The notes: a model not told the origin generated them from the letters alone. Shown: positions 1-8,683, numbered from the stretch's first letter. The stretch is 35,563 bases of DNA from an uncultured Clostridia bacterium (GCA_944390495.1 CALXQE010000105.1:1-35563); one strand, 5' to 3'. Numbers and translations are program-made.

Positions 1-816
1 ATAAAGAAATACAGACCCAATCAAGTAGTTATTATTACAACAGGCTCACAGGGAGAACCTATGAGTGCATTAACAAGAATGGCATTCTCCGACCATAGAA
101 AGGTTGAGGTTACAAAGGACGACCTTATTATTATCAGTGCAACACCTATTCCGGGAAATGAAAAGTCAGTTTCCAATGTAGTAAATGAACTGTTTAAAAT
201 AGGTGCAGAGGTTATTTATAAATCACTTTCTGAAGTACATGTATCAGGTCACGCCTGTCAGGAAGAACTAAAACTTATCCTGGCACTTACAAAACCAAAA
301 TTCTTTATACCTGTACATGGCGAACACCGTCATCTTGTACTTCATAAAGAACTTGCTTCTCACGTTGGAATACCCGAAAAGGACACTTTTGTACTTTCAA
401 ATGGACAGGTGCTTGAGCTTGATTCAAGAAGTGCGAAAGTTAACGGCACTGTTCCTGCAGGTAAAATACTTGTTGACGGTTTAGGTGTAGGTGATGTAGG
501 AAACATCGTACTTCGTGACAGAAAACATCTTTCACAGGACGGACTTATTATTGTAGTTGTTACAATATCCCATGAAGGTAAACAGATTATTTCAAAACCT
601 GATGTTATTTCAAGGGGATTTGTATATGTCCGAGAAGCAGAATCACTTATCGAAGGTGTACGAATAGTAGCCAACGACAGTATAGAAGATTGTCTTGGCA
701 GACGCAATATGGACTGGTCAACTCTGAAAAGTTCAATGAAATCAGCTGTTGCAAAATATATCTATGAACAAACTAAACGTTCACCTATGATTTTGCCAAT
801 TATTGAAGAAATTTAA
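1..816 (+). CDS. rnj: Ribonuclease J, C-terminal half (5' truncated by window edge)
   Basis: RNase J is a metallo-beta-lactamase/beta-CASP nuclease with 5'-3' exo- and endonuclease activity in mRNA decay and rRNA maturation. The frame is open from base 1 and reads TTGSQGEPMSAL near its start, a hallmark of the RNase J beta-CASP domain. VHGEHRHL follows around base 320, a conserved metal/phosphate-binding segment at the return into the lactamase fold. The RNase J C-terminal domain (VPAGKILVDGLGVGD and onward) comes last. About 271 of the usual ~555 residues are present, so the ATG at 61 is internal and is not the start. Whether this is the J1 or J2 paralogue cannot be told. A strong terminator follows directly. 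Confidence 0.95.
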   Translation: MKKYRPNQVVIITTGSQGEPMSALTRMAFSDHRKVEVTKDDLIIISATPIPGNEKSVSNVVNELFKIGAEVIYKSLSEVHVSGHACQEELKLILALTKPKFFIPVHGEHRHLVLHKELASHVGIPEKDTFVLSNGQVLELDSRSAKVNGTVPAGKILVDGLGVGDVGNIVLRDRKHLSQDGLIIVVVTISHEGKQIISKPDVISRGFVYVREAESLIEGVRIVANDSIEDCLGRRNMDWSTLKSSMKSAVAKYIYEQTKRSPMILPIIEEI

Positions 817-823
817 TATTTTT

Positions 824-853
824 AAACGACGGTAATAATACCGTCGTTTTTTT
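824..853 (+). terminator. Rho-independent terminator of RNase J
   Basis: A perfect 11-bp stem (824-834 with 839-849) has a 4-nt loop and runs into a T7 tract. It lies 8 nt after the RNase J stop codon. Confidence 0.92.
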
Positions 854-872
854 ATCTTATGATTAATTTTGA

Positions 873-899
873 ACCTTTTTTATTATACAGCATACTATA
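873..899 (+). promoter_or_regulatory. Possible promoter of the Cys-rich protein gene; -10 resembles late sporulation type
   Basis: AC at 873-874, 16 nt of spacer, then CATACTATA at 891-899 fits the sigma-K pattern AC-N16/17-CATANNNTA known from Bacillus. The same stretch can be read as a mediocre sigma-A promoter (TTGAAC at 869, TACTAT at 893), so the sigma assignment is tentative. Confidence 0.3.
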
Positions 900-949
900 A
901 TAATGTAAGAGAAATCTTACCTAATATAATAAATGAAGGAGTGATTTTT

Positions 950-1171
950 ATGTTTTACATAACACACTGCTGCTGTGTAAGTCCTATTTTATATATACTA
1001 ACAGCACTATTTACCTTGGTACTTGGAGCTATATTAGGCTCTGCTTTTACTGCGTTTTTCACAGGTATTCTTATACCTTTAATAATTGCTGCTGCATTAT
1101 TATTTGTACTTGTTTTTGGAATTTTATTTTCGTGCATGTGTAAATGCTCTTGCAGAAAACACTGCGAATAA
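950..1171 (+). CDS. Small cysteine-rich membrane protein, unknown function
   Basis: I do not recognise a family. The ATG at 950 is preceded by AAGGAG at 936-941 with an 8-nt spacer. The longer frame from 869 has no comparable ribosome site and starts inside the promoter region, so the product is 73 residues. It is almost entirely hydrophobic, with two probable transmembrane helices (about residues 10-35 and 38-60) separated by a short polar or glycine turn. Three consecutive cysteines sit near the N-terminus (HCCCV). A cysteine/basic cluster, CMCKCSCRKHC, sits at the C-terminus. Both termini could therefore face the same side and bind metal, be acylated or cross-link. It has its own upstream terminator and shares no operon. 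A late-sporulation-like -10 hints at, but does not prove, expression in sporulating cells. Confidence 0.65.
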   Translation: MFYITHCCCVSPILYILTALFTLVLGAILGSAFTAFFTGILIPLIIAAALLFVLVFGILFSCMCKCSCRKHCE

Positions 1172-1172
1172 T

Positions 1173-1200
1173 AAAAAAAGATGCACCATAAAGGTGCATC
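1173..1200 (-). terminator. Terminator of the hpf-rubrerythrin unit
   Basis: An 8-bp GC-containing stem (1180-1187 with 1193-1200) is followed on the minus strand by a T7 tract. On the plus strand the T tract is poor, so it mainly serves rubrerythrin and only weakly the Cys-rich gene. Confidence 0.8.
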
Positions 1201-1210
1201 ATACATATTT

Positions 1211-1750
1211 TTAATAATTTTCAGCTTTAATTTTGAAATAAGCCTGTGGATGAGCACATACTGGGCATACCTCAGGAGCTTTTTTACCTATTACAATATG
1301 ACCACAGTTAGCACATTGCCAAATTACGTCACCATCTCTTGAGAATACTAAGTCGCCTTTAATATTATTAAGCAGCTTTCTGTATCTTTCCTCATGTTCT
1401 TTTTCGATAGCTGCTACACCTTCAAATAAATCAGCTATATCATCAAAGCCTTCTTCTCTTGCTTCTTTTGCAAATGTAGCATACATATCTGTCCACTCGT
1501 AATTTTCTCCAGCTGCCGCATCTTCAAGATTAGTGAGCGTATCTGAAACAGTACCGCCGTTTAAAAGCTTATACCATATCTTTGCATGTTCTTTTTCATT
1601 ATTAGCTGTCTCTTCAAATATTTCAGCAATCTGAACATATCCGTCCTTTTTAGCTTTACTTGCAAAATATGTGTACTTGTTTCTTGCCTGTGATTCACCT
1701 GCGAATGCAGCCATCAAGTTAGCTTCTGTTTTTGAGCCTTTTAATTCCAT
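1211..1750 (-). CDS. rbr: Rubrerythrin
   Basis: This cytoplasmic non-haem iron peroxidase detoxifies hydrogen peroxide in anaerobes. Residues 1 to ~135 form the ferritin-like four-helix bundle with the di-iron ligands in paired E...E..H motifs ([31 protein letters not shown]). Residues ~143-175 form a rubredoxin-type Fe(SCys)4 domain with CANCGH and CPVCAHP. The length of 179 residues is typical, so both domains are present. The ATG at 1750 has an AGGAG site about 8 nt upstream. The gene starts only 28 nt after hpf ends, with no terminator between them, so the two are almost certainly co-transcribed. Linking a peroxide-defence enzyme to ribosome hibernation fits a general stress or stationary-phase unit. 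Confidence 0.96.
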   Translation of the reverse strand: MELKGSKTEANLMAAFAGESQARNKYTYFASKAKKDGYVQIAEIFEETANNEKEHAKIWYKLLNGGTVSDTLTNLEDAAAGENYEWTDMYATFAKEAREEGFDDIADLFEGVAAIEKEHEERYRKLLNNIKGDLVFSRDGDVIWQCANCGHIVIGKKAPEVCPVCAHPQAYFKIKAENY

Positions 1751-1778
1751 TTTTCTATTCTCCTATTTTTAATAAAAT

Positions 1779-2318
1779 TTATTCTATTGATTCAATAATT
1801 GCATATTTGCCGTCTTTTCTCTTATAAACAACATTCATTTCGTCAGTATCCTGGTTTTTGAATACAAAGAATGTATGTCCAAGCAAATTCATCTGAAGAA
1901 TTGCCTCCTCCGCATTCATGGGCTTAACAACAAATCTCTTTGTTTTAACAATTTCAAATTCCTTTGTTTCTTCACCCTCTGTATACGGTGCACCGCTGAT
2001 AAGCATATTATCCAGAGTAGCATCTCTTTTGATTTTCTTTTCAAGACGAGTCTTATTTTTTCTGATCTGTCTTTCTATTACATCTACAATTTTATCTATC
2101 GCCGCTAAAATTTCTTTATCCGACGCTTCTGCTCTGTACATCATGCCGCCGGCATAAATTGTCGCTTCAATATAATCATTGTCCTTAATTGTTCCAATTA
2201 CTACTCTCGCTTCAGATTCTTCTCTGAAAAACTTATCAAGCTTTCCAAGCTTTTTTTCAACGTAGTCTTTAATTTTATCTGTTACGTCGTATCTTCTTCC
2301 GATAATATTGAACTTCAT
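1779..2318 (-). CDS. hpf: Ribosome hibernation promoting factor, long form
   Basis: Long HPF binds the 30S decoding region and dimerises 70S ribosomes into inactive 100S particles in stationary phase. The N-terminal S30AE domain begins MKFNIIGRRYDVTDKIK and carries the usual KLGKLDKFF segment. The C-terminal dimerisation domain is clear from FVVKPMNAEEAI through LGHTFFVFKN to KYAIIE. I chose the ATG at 2318 (179 residues). It has AAGGAGTG just upstream and matches the family start. The open frame reaches 2417, but those extra codons overlap the promoter and have no ribosome site. Rubrerythrin lies downstream in the same unit. Confidence 0.95.
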   Translation of the reverse strand: MKFNIIGRRYDVTDKIKDYVEKKLGKLDKFFREESEARVVIGTIKDNDYIEATIYAGGMMYRAEASDKEILAAIDKIVDVIERQIRKNKTRLEKKIKRDATLDNMLISGAPYTEGEETKEFEIVKTKRFVVKPMNAEEAILQMNLLGHTFFVFKNQDTDEMNVVYKRKDGKYAIIESIE

Positions 2319-2381
2319 ATGTCTCACTCCTTGTATGTTTTTACAAGGAATATCGTAAAATATATCCTTGTTACTATATAT

Positions 2382-2406
2382 ATACCCGTCTTTGAGTGTT
2401 TTAAAC
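2382..2406 (-). promoter_or_regulatory. Sigma-B-type promoter of hpf-rbr
   Basis: The minus strand reads GTTTAA (2401-2406), a 13-nt spacer, then GGGTAT (2382-2387). This is identical to the Bacillus general-stress sigma-B consensus GTTTAA-N13/15-GGGTAT. No comparable sigma-A pair is present. The predicted start site lies about 55 nt upstream of the chosen hpf ATG. B. subtilis hpf (yvyD) is a known sigma-B target. Whether this organism encodes a sigma-B is not visible in the window. Confidence 0.55.
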
Positions 2407-2437
2407 ATTTTTTTCACTTTTTTTGAAATTTTTTCTC

Positions 2438-2466
2438 TTGCTAAACAATGTAATTTATAGTAAAAT
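2438..2466 (+). promoter_or_regulatory. Sigma-A promoter of the PMT-fumarase unit
   Basis: TTGCTA (2438-2443), a 17-nt spacer and TAAAAT (2461-2466) lie 41 nt upstream of the ATG at 2508. It is divergent from the hpf promoter. Confidence 0.55.
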
Positions 2467-2507
2467 ATTTATTTGAAATAACATTTTAAAGTTAGAGGTG
2501 GTTTTTA

Positions 2508-5500
2508 ATGACAGGAATTTTATTAACCATTGTTCTTTTTGCTTTGGCAGGATATGCACTGTGGAGTTATTACATCACACCTGCTTTAAAAAGCGGCATA
2601 AAAAAGGACAATAATGCAGTATATATAATAATTACTGCATCATTTGCTTTTATACTGAGGCTTATACTTGCCGGGATGTATAAAGGTCATGAAACAGATA
2701 TGACCTGTTTTATAAGCTGGTCAAATGCAATCTTTGAACATGGTCTTAGTGAATTTTATACATTAGATATGTTTCACGACTACCCACCGGGATATATGTA
2801 TGTTTTATATGCAGTGGGTGCACTTCAAAAACTGTTTGGATTTTCAGGTTCTTTGCAGTATATACTAATTAAATTACCTGCAATAGCCTGCGATATAATT
2901 ACCGGTATATTCATATACAAACTTGCAAAGAAAAAATTTTCAGACGGGCTATCAACAATATTTGCAGCATTATATTTGTTTAATCCGGCTGTAATAACAA
3001 ACAGCTCTTTATGGGGACAAGTAGATTCTGTTTACACATTATTTGTATTGCTTATGATATATTTTATAGCAGAAAAGAAAATGATTATATCATACTTTAT
3101 ATTTGCAATATGTATATTCATAAAACCTCAAGCACTTATATTTACACCTGTGCTTATAGGCGGAATTGTAGAAAATGTATTCCTTAACGGTTTTGACAGA
3201 AAGGTATTTTTAAAGAACTTAGGTTTCGGAATATGTGCAATACTTATGATGTTTTTGCTTGCAATGCCATTTGGGTCATTTCCACTCGGCGGAGTTACAA
3301 ATGTATTTGAGCAGTACAAAGCAACAATCGCCTCATATCCTCACCTAACAGTAAATGCAATGAATCTTTGGGGTGCTTTAGGTAAAAACTGGGATGACCT
3401 TTCTTCACTCACCTCTATAATAGGTTATTTGTTTATATTAGCAATAACCGTATATTCCCTATATCTGTTCTTTAAAAGCAAGAACAAGGCAAAATACTAT
3501 TTTACAGGTGCAATCCTTGCATTTCTTACGTATATGCTTTCAACAAAAATGCATGATAGATATGCTTTTCCATCAATGGTACTTATGCTTATAGCATTTA
3601 TATATGCAGCAAATGTCAAGAACTACCTTTCATACGTTTTACTTACACTTTCACAATTCTTCAATACAGCATGGGTATTATTTGTATATGAACAGGATAC
3701 AGGCAAATATTTTAAATCACCTGTATTTGTTGTTGCATCAATAATTAATCTGCTTATTATGGCATATATCTTATATTTATCTAAAAAGGAATATATCAAT
3801 AACAAGTTTACAACACCTGTTAATCCTTTACCAAATAAAACAAAAAAAAGCAGTGGTGTCACAAAAATGAATACAAAAAAATCATTTACAATGAATTTAA
3901 GTAACAAACTACCTAAAATAACACGTTTTGACCTTATTGCAATGGCTGTTATAACTGTTATATACAGTTGTATAGCTCTTTATGACCTTGGTGATATGCA
4001 CGCACCGGAAACAGAATATATGGTTTCTGATGCACCGGTTACAATGGATTTAGGACAAGACTATAATATACAATCATATAAATTTTTCCTTGGTTCTTAT
4101 CAGCTTGACGACAACAGGAATTTGACTGTAACCTTTAAAGACAGCACAAATAATACAACCTACACTGAAACATTAACTGACGGCAGTGTATTCCATTGGG
4201 AAGAAAAAGATGTTTCTGCCACGGCAAGATATATCACGTTATCAACTAACGGAACTGAGCTTTCAATGAAAGAATTTGCAGTTCTTGACAGCAATAACAA
4301 TGTGATAACACCTGTTTCGGCTACTCCACAAGATGGCAGTGCTATTTTCGATGAGCAGCAGGAGGTACCTGAACGTTCAACTTTCAGAAACGGAACTTAC
4401 TTTGATGAAATATACCATGGAAGAACCGCATACGAATTTATACATGGTCTTGATGTATATGAATGGACACATCCACCACTTGGAAAAGTATTTATTTCAT
4501 TAGGTATATTAATATTCGGTATGTGCCCATTTGGTTGGAGAATTGCAGGAACTGTGTTTGGTATTATAATGGTTCCTATAATATATATGTTTGCTAAAAA
4601 GCTTTGCAGAAAATCGTGGCTTGCTGTTGTTACATGCTTGCTGTTCACATTTGATTTCATGCACTTTGCTCAGACAAGAATAGCAACTATTGATGTATAC
4701 GTCACATTCTTTATTATGCTTATGTACTACTTTATGTATAAGTATTATAATGCAAGTTTCTATGATACTCCACTTAAAAAGACGTTTGTTCCCCTTGCCC
4801 TATGCGGTATATCCATGGGACTTGGTATAGCGTCTAAGTGGACAGGTGTATATGCAGGTATCGGTCTTGCTGTATTATTCTTTATTACTTTATACAAGCG
4901 TTACGCTGAATACCTTAACGCCAAAAAGTATCCTAATGACGAAACTAACGGTATTAGTCACAAATATATAATAGAAAGTTTTGCACCTAATACAGTTAAA
5001 ACAATTATTTGGTGCTGTATATTCTTTATAGTAATTCCGGTGCTTATTTACGGACTTTCATATATACCATATCTTCAATCACCATCGGCTGACGGAATTA
5101 AAACTATTCTTGAAAACCAAGAATCTATGCTCACATATCATTCAAAAACAGTTTTAAATTCTACCCACCCCTATTCATCAAGATGGTATGAATGGATAAT
5201 CATGAAGCGTCCTATATGGTATTATTCCGGCACTGTTTCAAACGGCATAAAGGAAGGTATCAGTTCATTCGGTAACCCTCTTGTATGGTGGCTTGGAATA
5301 CCTGCCTTTATATATATGGTATACAGAATATTTAAGAACAAAGACAAAAACGCACTTTTCCTTGTAATTGCATATCTTGCACAGCTTGTATCATGGATAC
5401 CTGTTACAAGACTGACATTTATATACCACTACTTCCCATGTGTACCGTTTATCGTATTAATGCTTGGATATTCAATATACACCATATACCAAAATGCAGC

Positions 5501-5714
5501 AGATGACGGAAGTGAAAGGTTACTGACTGTAAAGAGTTTATTTACGAACGTAAAATTAGGAAGTAAAAAATCAGTTATAATAGGAGCATTTATTTATGCT
5601 GCACTTGTTATTATATTGTTTGCAATGTTCTATCCTGTTCTTTCAGGACACCCATGCAGCACTGATTATGCTGAACACTTCCTTAAGTGGTTTGATTCAT
5701 GGGTATTACTGTAA
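2508..5714 (+). CDS. Double GT-C glycosyltransferase: GT87/GT39-like half fused to a protein O-mannosyltransferase (PMT) half
   Basis: This polytopic membrane enzyme probably moves a sugar from a polyprenyl-phosphate carrier to an extracytoplasmic protein or glycan. Residues ~1-430 form a first GT-C module with many helices and an early acidic loop motif (HETDM, then HDYPPGYMYVLY). A basic, polar linker (~430-470, NKTKKSSG) follows. Residues ~475-1068 form a second module typical of PMT (GT39): a helix, an extracellular beta-rich insert (~500-620), the catalytic-loop signature YFDEIYHGRTAYEF, WTHPPLGK, and further helices. At 1068 residues it is about twice a usual GT-C enzyme. The ATG at 2508 follows AGAGGTGG. 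The stop codon overlaps the fumarase ribosome site, so the two are probably co-translated. Sugar donor and acceptor are unknown. Confidence 0.85.
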   Translation: MTGILLTIVLFALAGYALWSYYITPALKSGIKKDNNAVYIIITASFAFILRLILAGMYKGHETDMTCFISWSNAIFEHGLSEFYTLDMFHDYPPGYMYVLYAVGALQKLFGFSGSLQYILIKLPAIACDIITGIFIYKLAKKKFSDGLSTIFAALYLFNPAVITNSSLWGQVDSVYTLFVLLMIYFIAEKKMIISYFIFAICIFIKPQALIFTPVLIGGIVENVFLNGFDRKVFLKNLGFGICAILMMFLLAMPFGSFPLGGVTNVFEQYKATIASYPHLTVNAMNLWGALGKNWDDLSSLTSIIGYLFILAITVYSLYLFFKSKNKAKYYFTGAILAFLTYMLSTKMHDRYAFPSMVLMLIAFIYAANVKNYLSYVLLTLSQFFNTAWVLFVYEQDTGKYFKSPVFVVASIINLLIMAYILYLSKKEYINNKFTTPVNPLPNKTKKSSGVTKMNTKKSFTMNLSNKLPKITRFDLIAMAVITVIYSCIALYDLGDMHAPETEYMVSDAPVTMDLGQDYNIQSYKFFLGSYQLDDNRNLTVTFKDSTNNTTYTETLTDGSVFHWEEKDVSATARYITLSTNGTELSMKEFAVLDSNNNVITPVSATPQDGSAIFDEQQEVPERSTFRNGTYFDEIYHGRTAYEFIHGLDVYEWTHPPLGKVFISLGILIFGMCPFGWRIAGTVFGIIMVPIIYMFAKKLCRKSWLAVVTCLLFTFDFMHFAQTRIATIDVYVTFFIMLMYYFMYKYYNASFYDTPLKKTFVPLALCGISMGLGIASKWTGVYAGIGLAVLFFITLYKRYAEYLNAKKYPNDETNGISHKYIIESFAPNTVKTIIWCCIFFIVIPVLIYGLSYIPYLQSPSADGIKTILENQESMLTYHSKTVLNSTHPYSSRWYEWIIMKRPIWYYSGTVSNGIKEGISSFGNPLVWWLGIPAFIYMVYRIFKNKDKNALFLVIAYLAQLVSWIPVTRLTFIYHYFPCVPFIVLMLGYSIYTIYQNAADDGSERLLTVKSLFTNVKLGSKKSVIIGAFIYAALVIILFAMFYPVLSGHPCSTDYAEHFLKWFDSWVLL

Positions 5715-5729
5715 GGAGATGACTAAAAT

Positions 5730-6572
5730 ATGCGTATTATAAATTCAGAAGAAATAACAAAAACTGTAAAGGAAATGTGTATAAAGGCTAACTGCCATAT
5801 TAACTGTGACATAAAGTCCGCTCTGGAAAACAGCGTGCAGACTGAAAAGTCACCTGTATCAAAGGGCGTACTTGAAAATCTTTTAAAAAATGCTGAAATT
5901 GCCCATCAAAAAGAAGTACCAATATGCCAAGATACAGGAATGGCAGTATTCTTTATAGAAATAGGTAACGAAGTATTTATTGAAGGCGATACAATAACAG
6001 AAGCTGTAAATAAAGGTGTATCACAGGGATATACTGAAGGATATTTAAGAAAATCTGTTGTGGCTGATCCGCTTGACAGAGTAAACACAAAGGACAACAC
6101 CCCCGCTGTTATTTATTATGACTTTGTAAAGGGCGATAAAATCAAAATAACCTTTGCACCAAAAGGCTTTGGAAGTGAAAATAAAAGTGCGTTAAAAATG
6201 CTCAATCCATCAGACGGTGTTCAGGGAATAATTGATTTTGTTATAGACACTGTAAGAAAAGCAGGTGCAAATCCTTGCCCGCCAATGGTTATAGGTGTTG
6301 GTATAGGCGGCACTATGGATAAAGCCGCACAAATAGCCAAAAAGGCACTTACAAGGGATATTACAGTACGCAACGAAAAAGAATACTATAAAGACCTTGA
6401 AAACACTTTGCTTGAAAAGATAAACAAACTCGGTATAGGTCCACAGGGTATGGGCGGTACAACAACTGCTCTTGCTGTTAATATCGAAACATATCCGACA
6501 CATATTGCCGGACTTCCGGTTGCAGTCAATGTAAACTGCCATGCAACACGTCATGCAGTTGAAGAAATATAA
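5730..6572 (+). CDS. fumA: Class I fumarate hydratase (or L-tartrate dehydratase) alpha subunit
   Basis: This is the catalytic 4Fe-4S subunit of the oxygen-sensitive two-subunit hydro-lyase that interconverts fumarate and malate. The 280 residues match the N-terminal (alpha) domain. Three expected cluster cysteines are visible in CQDTG (C66), NPCPPM and VNCHATRH. The glycine-rich [13 protein letters not shown] and [11 protein letters not shown] segments are also present. The ATG at 5730 uses AAGGAG at 5713-5718, which overlaps the stop codon of the upstream glycosyltransferase. The beta subunit that usually follows directly is not here. The next gene is uppP on the other strand, beyond a terminator. 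The partner must be encoded elsewhere, and the sequence cannot separate fumarase from tartrate dehydratase with certainty. Confidence 0.88.
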   Translation: MRIINSEEITKTVKEMCIKANCHINCDIKSALENSVQTEKSPVSKGVLENLLKNAEIAHQKEVPICQDTGMAVFFIEIGNEVFIEGDTITEAVNKGVSQGYTEGYLRKSVVADPLDRVNTKDNTPAVIYYDFVKGDKIKITFAPKGFGSENKSALKMLNPSDGVQGIIDFVIDTVRKAGANPCPPMVIGVGIGGTMDKAAQIAKKALTRDITVRNEKEYYKDLENTLLEKINKLGIGPQGMGGTTTALAVNIETYPTHIAGLPVAVNVNCHATRHAVEEI

Positions 6573-6582
6573 CTGAAAGCAA

Positions 6583-6622
6583 TAAAAAAAATCGGGCTTC
6601 ATATTATGAAACCCGATTTTTT
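6583..6622. terminator. Bidirectional terminator between fumA and uppP
   Basis: A long stem (about 6587-6602 with 6606-6621, one C-A mismatch, 3-nt loop) is flanked by A7 on the left and T6 on the right. It can stop transcripts from both converging genes. Confidence 0.9.
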
Positions 6623-6623
6623 G

Positions 6624-7442
6624 TTATATCAAAGTTGTCAATGTAAAATACCCTATAACAAGTATACCAAGTACAACTCTGTAATATCCAAAAACCTTAA
6701 AATCATGTTTTCTGACATAACCTACAAGGAACTTTATTGCAAGCATAGAAACGATGTATGCAACCACCATACCGGTAATAAGCACTGCCCATTCCTGACC
6801 GGTCATGGCATAATCATTTGTAGCCAGTTTTAAAATACTTACTCCGAACATTACAGGTATCGCAAGGAAGAATGAAAATTCTGCCGCAACACCTCTCGAA
6901 CAGCCTATAAGCATAGCTCCAAGTATTGTAGCACCGGAACGTGATGTTCCCGGTACGATTGATAAAACCTGAAATAAACCTATCAAAATAGCTGTTTTAT
7001 ATGTCATATCGTCAAAGGTTTTTATCGCTGTTTTTTTATGTTTTTTCTCGACAATTATAAACGCAATACCGTATATAATCAATGTTGCCGAAACAACCTG
7101 CCAGTTTTCAAAATGATCCATAAAATCATTTAGCAAAAGTCCTATAATGGCTGCCGGCAAACAGGCAACAATAACTTTAAACCACATATCCCACGTACTT
7201 TTCTTTTCCTCTACTGTTTTCTTAGGAGAAAAAGGATTAAGCTTGTGAAAATACAGTGTTACTACTGCTAAAATTGCACCAAGCTGTATCACATAAAGAA
7301 ACAAACCGGAATTAGTAAATCCTTCTTGGTTATTCATAAGCTCGTTTACAAGTATCATATGTCCCGTTGAGCTTATCGGTAACCATTCTGTTATTCCTTC
7401 GACTATACCAAGTATTACAGATTTTAATATTTCAAGAAACAA
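6624..7442 (-). CDS. uppP: Undecaprenyl-diphosphate phosphatase (BacA type)
   Basis: This integral membrane enzyme dephosphorylates undecaprenyl diphosphate, recycling the carrier used for peptidoglycan and surface glycans, and confers intrinsic bacitracin tolerance. Both family signatures are present: EGITEWLPISSTGHM at residues ~15-29 and PGTSRSGATILGAMLIG around residues 165-181. The length of 272 residues and about eight hydrophobic helices fit. The start is a TTG at 7440-7442, preceded by AGGGAGTG with an 8-nt spacer. No in-frame ATG gives the conserved N-terminus. It lies 14 nt after the kinase-like gene, the last member of a five-gene operon. Confidence 0.95.
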   Translation of the reverse strand: MFLEILKSVILGIVEGITEWLPISSTGHMILVNELMNNQEGFTNSGLFLYVIQLGAILAVVTLYFHKLNPFSPKKTVEEKKSTWDMWFKVIVACLPAAIIGLLLNDFMDHFENWQVVSATLIIYGIAFIIVEKKHKKTAIKTFDDMTYKTAILIGLFQVLSIVPGTSRSGATILGAMLIGCSRGVAAEFSFFLAIPVMFGVSILKLATNDYAMTGQEWAVLITGMVVAYIVSMLAIKFLVGYVRKHDFKVFGYYRVVLGILVIGYFTLTTLI

Positions 7443-7456
7443 ATTACAATCACTCC

Positions 7457-8080
7457 CTATTTAATTTTATGTTTTGCCGTGCTTATAATCAAATTAGCTG
7501 CACCTTCTATTCCAAACTTTTCAGCATTTATACAAATATCGTAATTGGACATAACTCCCCAATCTCTGCTTGTATAATAGTCATAATATGTACGACGCTG
7601 TTTGTCAGTTTTAATAACCTTATCACGTGCTTTAGACTGCGTTAAATCAAGCGCCTCCATAACTCTCTTCGCTCTGTAATCAACAGAACCGTAAATGAAT
7701 ACGTTAAGCAAGTCAACATTTTCATTTTCCAATACGTAATCGGCACATCTACCTACTATTACACATGAACCCTTTTTAGCTACCTCTTTAATAACTTCTG
7801 CCTGTGCAATAAATAGTTTATCATTAATCGGCATCTCGTAATAAATAGGTGCATTAATTCCACGCATAGAATAATTTCCGCTTGCTAATGAATAAAGGAA
7901 ACTGTTAGTTGCACGTTCGTCAACTTCCTTTAATGCTTCTTTGCTTATGTTACTCTTCTGAGCAGCCATTTCGACAAGTTCCTTGTCATAGAAAGGAATA
8001 TTAAAATACTCCGCAATTTTTTCTCCTACATCGTGTCCGCCGCTTCCGAATTGTCTGCCTATTGTAATTATCAATGACAT
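7457..8080 (-). CDS. Cytidylate kinase-like family protein (PF13189)
   Basis: The protein opens with MSLIITIGRQFGSGGHDVGE, the family's glycine-rich nucleotide-binding loop. This loop lacks the lysine of the standard P-loop, which is normal for this branch and distinguishes it from true cytidylate kinase (Cmk). Other recognisable parts are the FYDKELVEMAAQ segment, CVIVGRCADYVL in the middle, and an arginine-rich lid region (KTDKQRRTYYDYYTSRDWG) toward the C-terminus. Its 207 residues fit the family. The substrate is not established. The ATG at 8080 is preceded by GGAAGGAG. It sits in an operon between a lytic transglycosylase and uppP, suggesting but not proving a cell-envelope link. Confidence 0.88.
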   Translation of the reverse strand: MSLIITIGRQFGSGGHDVGEKIAEYFNIPFYDKELVEMAAQKSNISKEALKEVDERATNSFLYSLASGNYSMRGINAPIYYEMPINDKLFIAQAEVIKEVAKKGSCVIVGRCADYVLENENVDLLNVFIYGSVDYRAKRVMEALDLTQSKARDKVIKTDKQRRTYYDYYTSRDWGVMSNYDICINAEKFGIEGAANLIISTAKHKIK

Positions 8081-8138
8081 AATCCATTTCTCCTTCCTTG
8101 TTATGTTTATTATTTCATGTATTAAACATATTGTTTAC

Positions 8139-8681
8139 TCAGTCAAGTGTTTTATAATACTCCCAGCTGTCATTCACCTTGACAACATAATTCCGTGTTT
8201 CAGGAAAAGGTATATAATCAAGGGTTTCTCCGTCACTTGAATATTGCGGATTACTAAGCCAGCTGTTCACATTACCCATACCGCCGTTATACGCAGCAAG
8301 TGCAGTATCAATATTTCCGTAAACATCTATTAAATGCCTTAAATAATGACACCCCATTTTAATATTTGTTTCCGGATCCATATAATCATACTCGTAATCA
8401 ATACCCATTTCATTTGCATTCCATTCTGCCGTTTCCTCGGTAAGCTGCATAAGTCCTCCTGCAACGCCTGAATGTGCATCGGGTATAAAATTACTTTCTG
8501 TTTTTATCACTGCCATTACAAGATACGGATCAAGGTCATTTTCGTGTGCATATTTTGTTATCCACTCCGAATATGCCACAGGATATTTTATATGCCTGCT
8601 TGTTTCATATCCGCCGATAATTCCTATAATTGCAATAACTATTGCCACTGCTGCAAGAAATATCTTAAATATTTTACTCAA
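8139..8681 (-). CDS. Membrane-anchored lytic transglycosylase (SLT domain)
   Basis: This enzyme cleaves the MurNAc-GlcNAc bond of peptidoglycan with 1,6-anhydro product formation. Residues ~5-25 form one uncleaved transmembrane or signal-anchor helix, and the rest is extracytoplasmic. The Slt-type lysozyme fold starts around residue 40. The catalytic glutamate lies in VIKTESNF (E63), followed by the GVAGGLMQL and AAYNGGMGNV signatures of family 1 transglycosylases. At 180 residues it is a minimal catalytic protein with no LysM or other wall-binding domain, like B. subtilis YjbJ. It begins only 2 nt after coaE ends, so it is translationally coupled. Confidence 0.93.
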   Translation of the reverse strand: MSKIFKIFLAAVAIVIAIIGIIGGYETSRHIKYPVAYSEWITKYAHENDLDPYLVMAVIKTESNFIPDAHSGVAGGLMQLTEETAEWNANEMGIDYEYDYMDPETNIKMGCHYLRHLIDVYGNIDTALAAYNGGMGNVNSWLSNPQYSSDGETLDYIPFPETRNYVVKVNDSWEYYKTLD

Positions 8682-8683
8682 AG

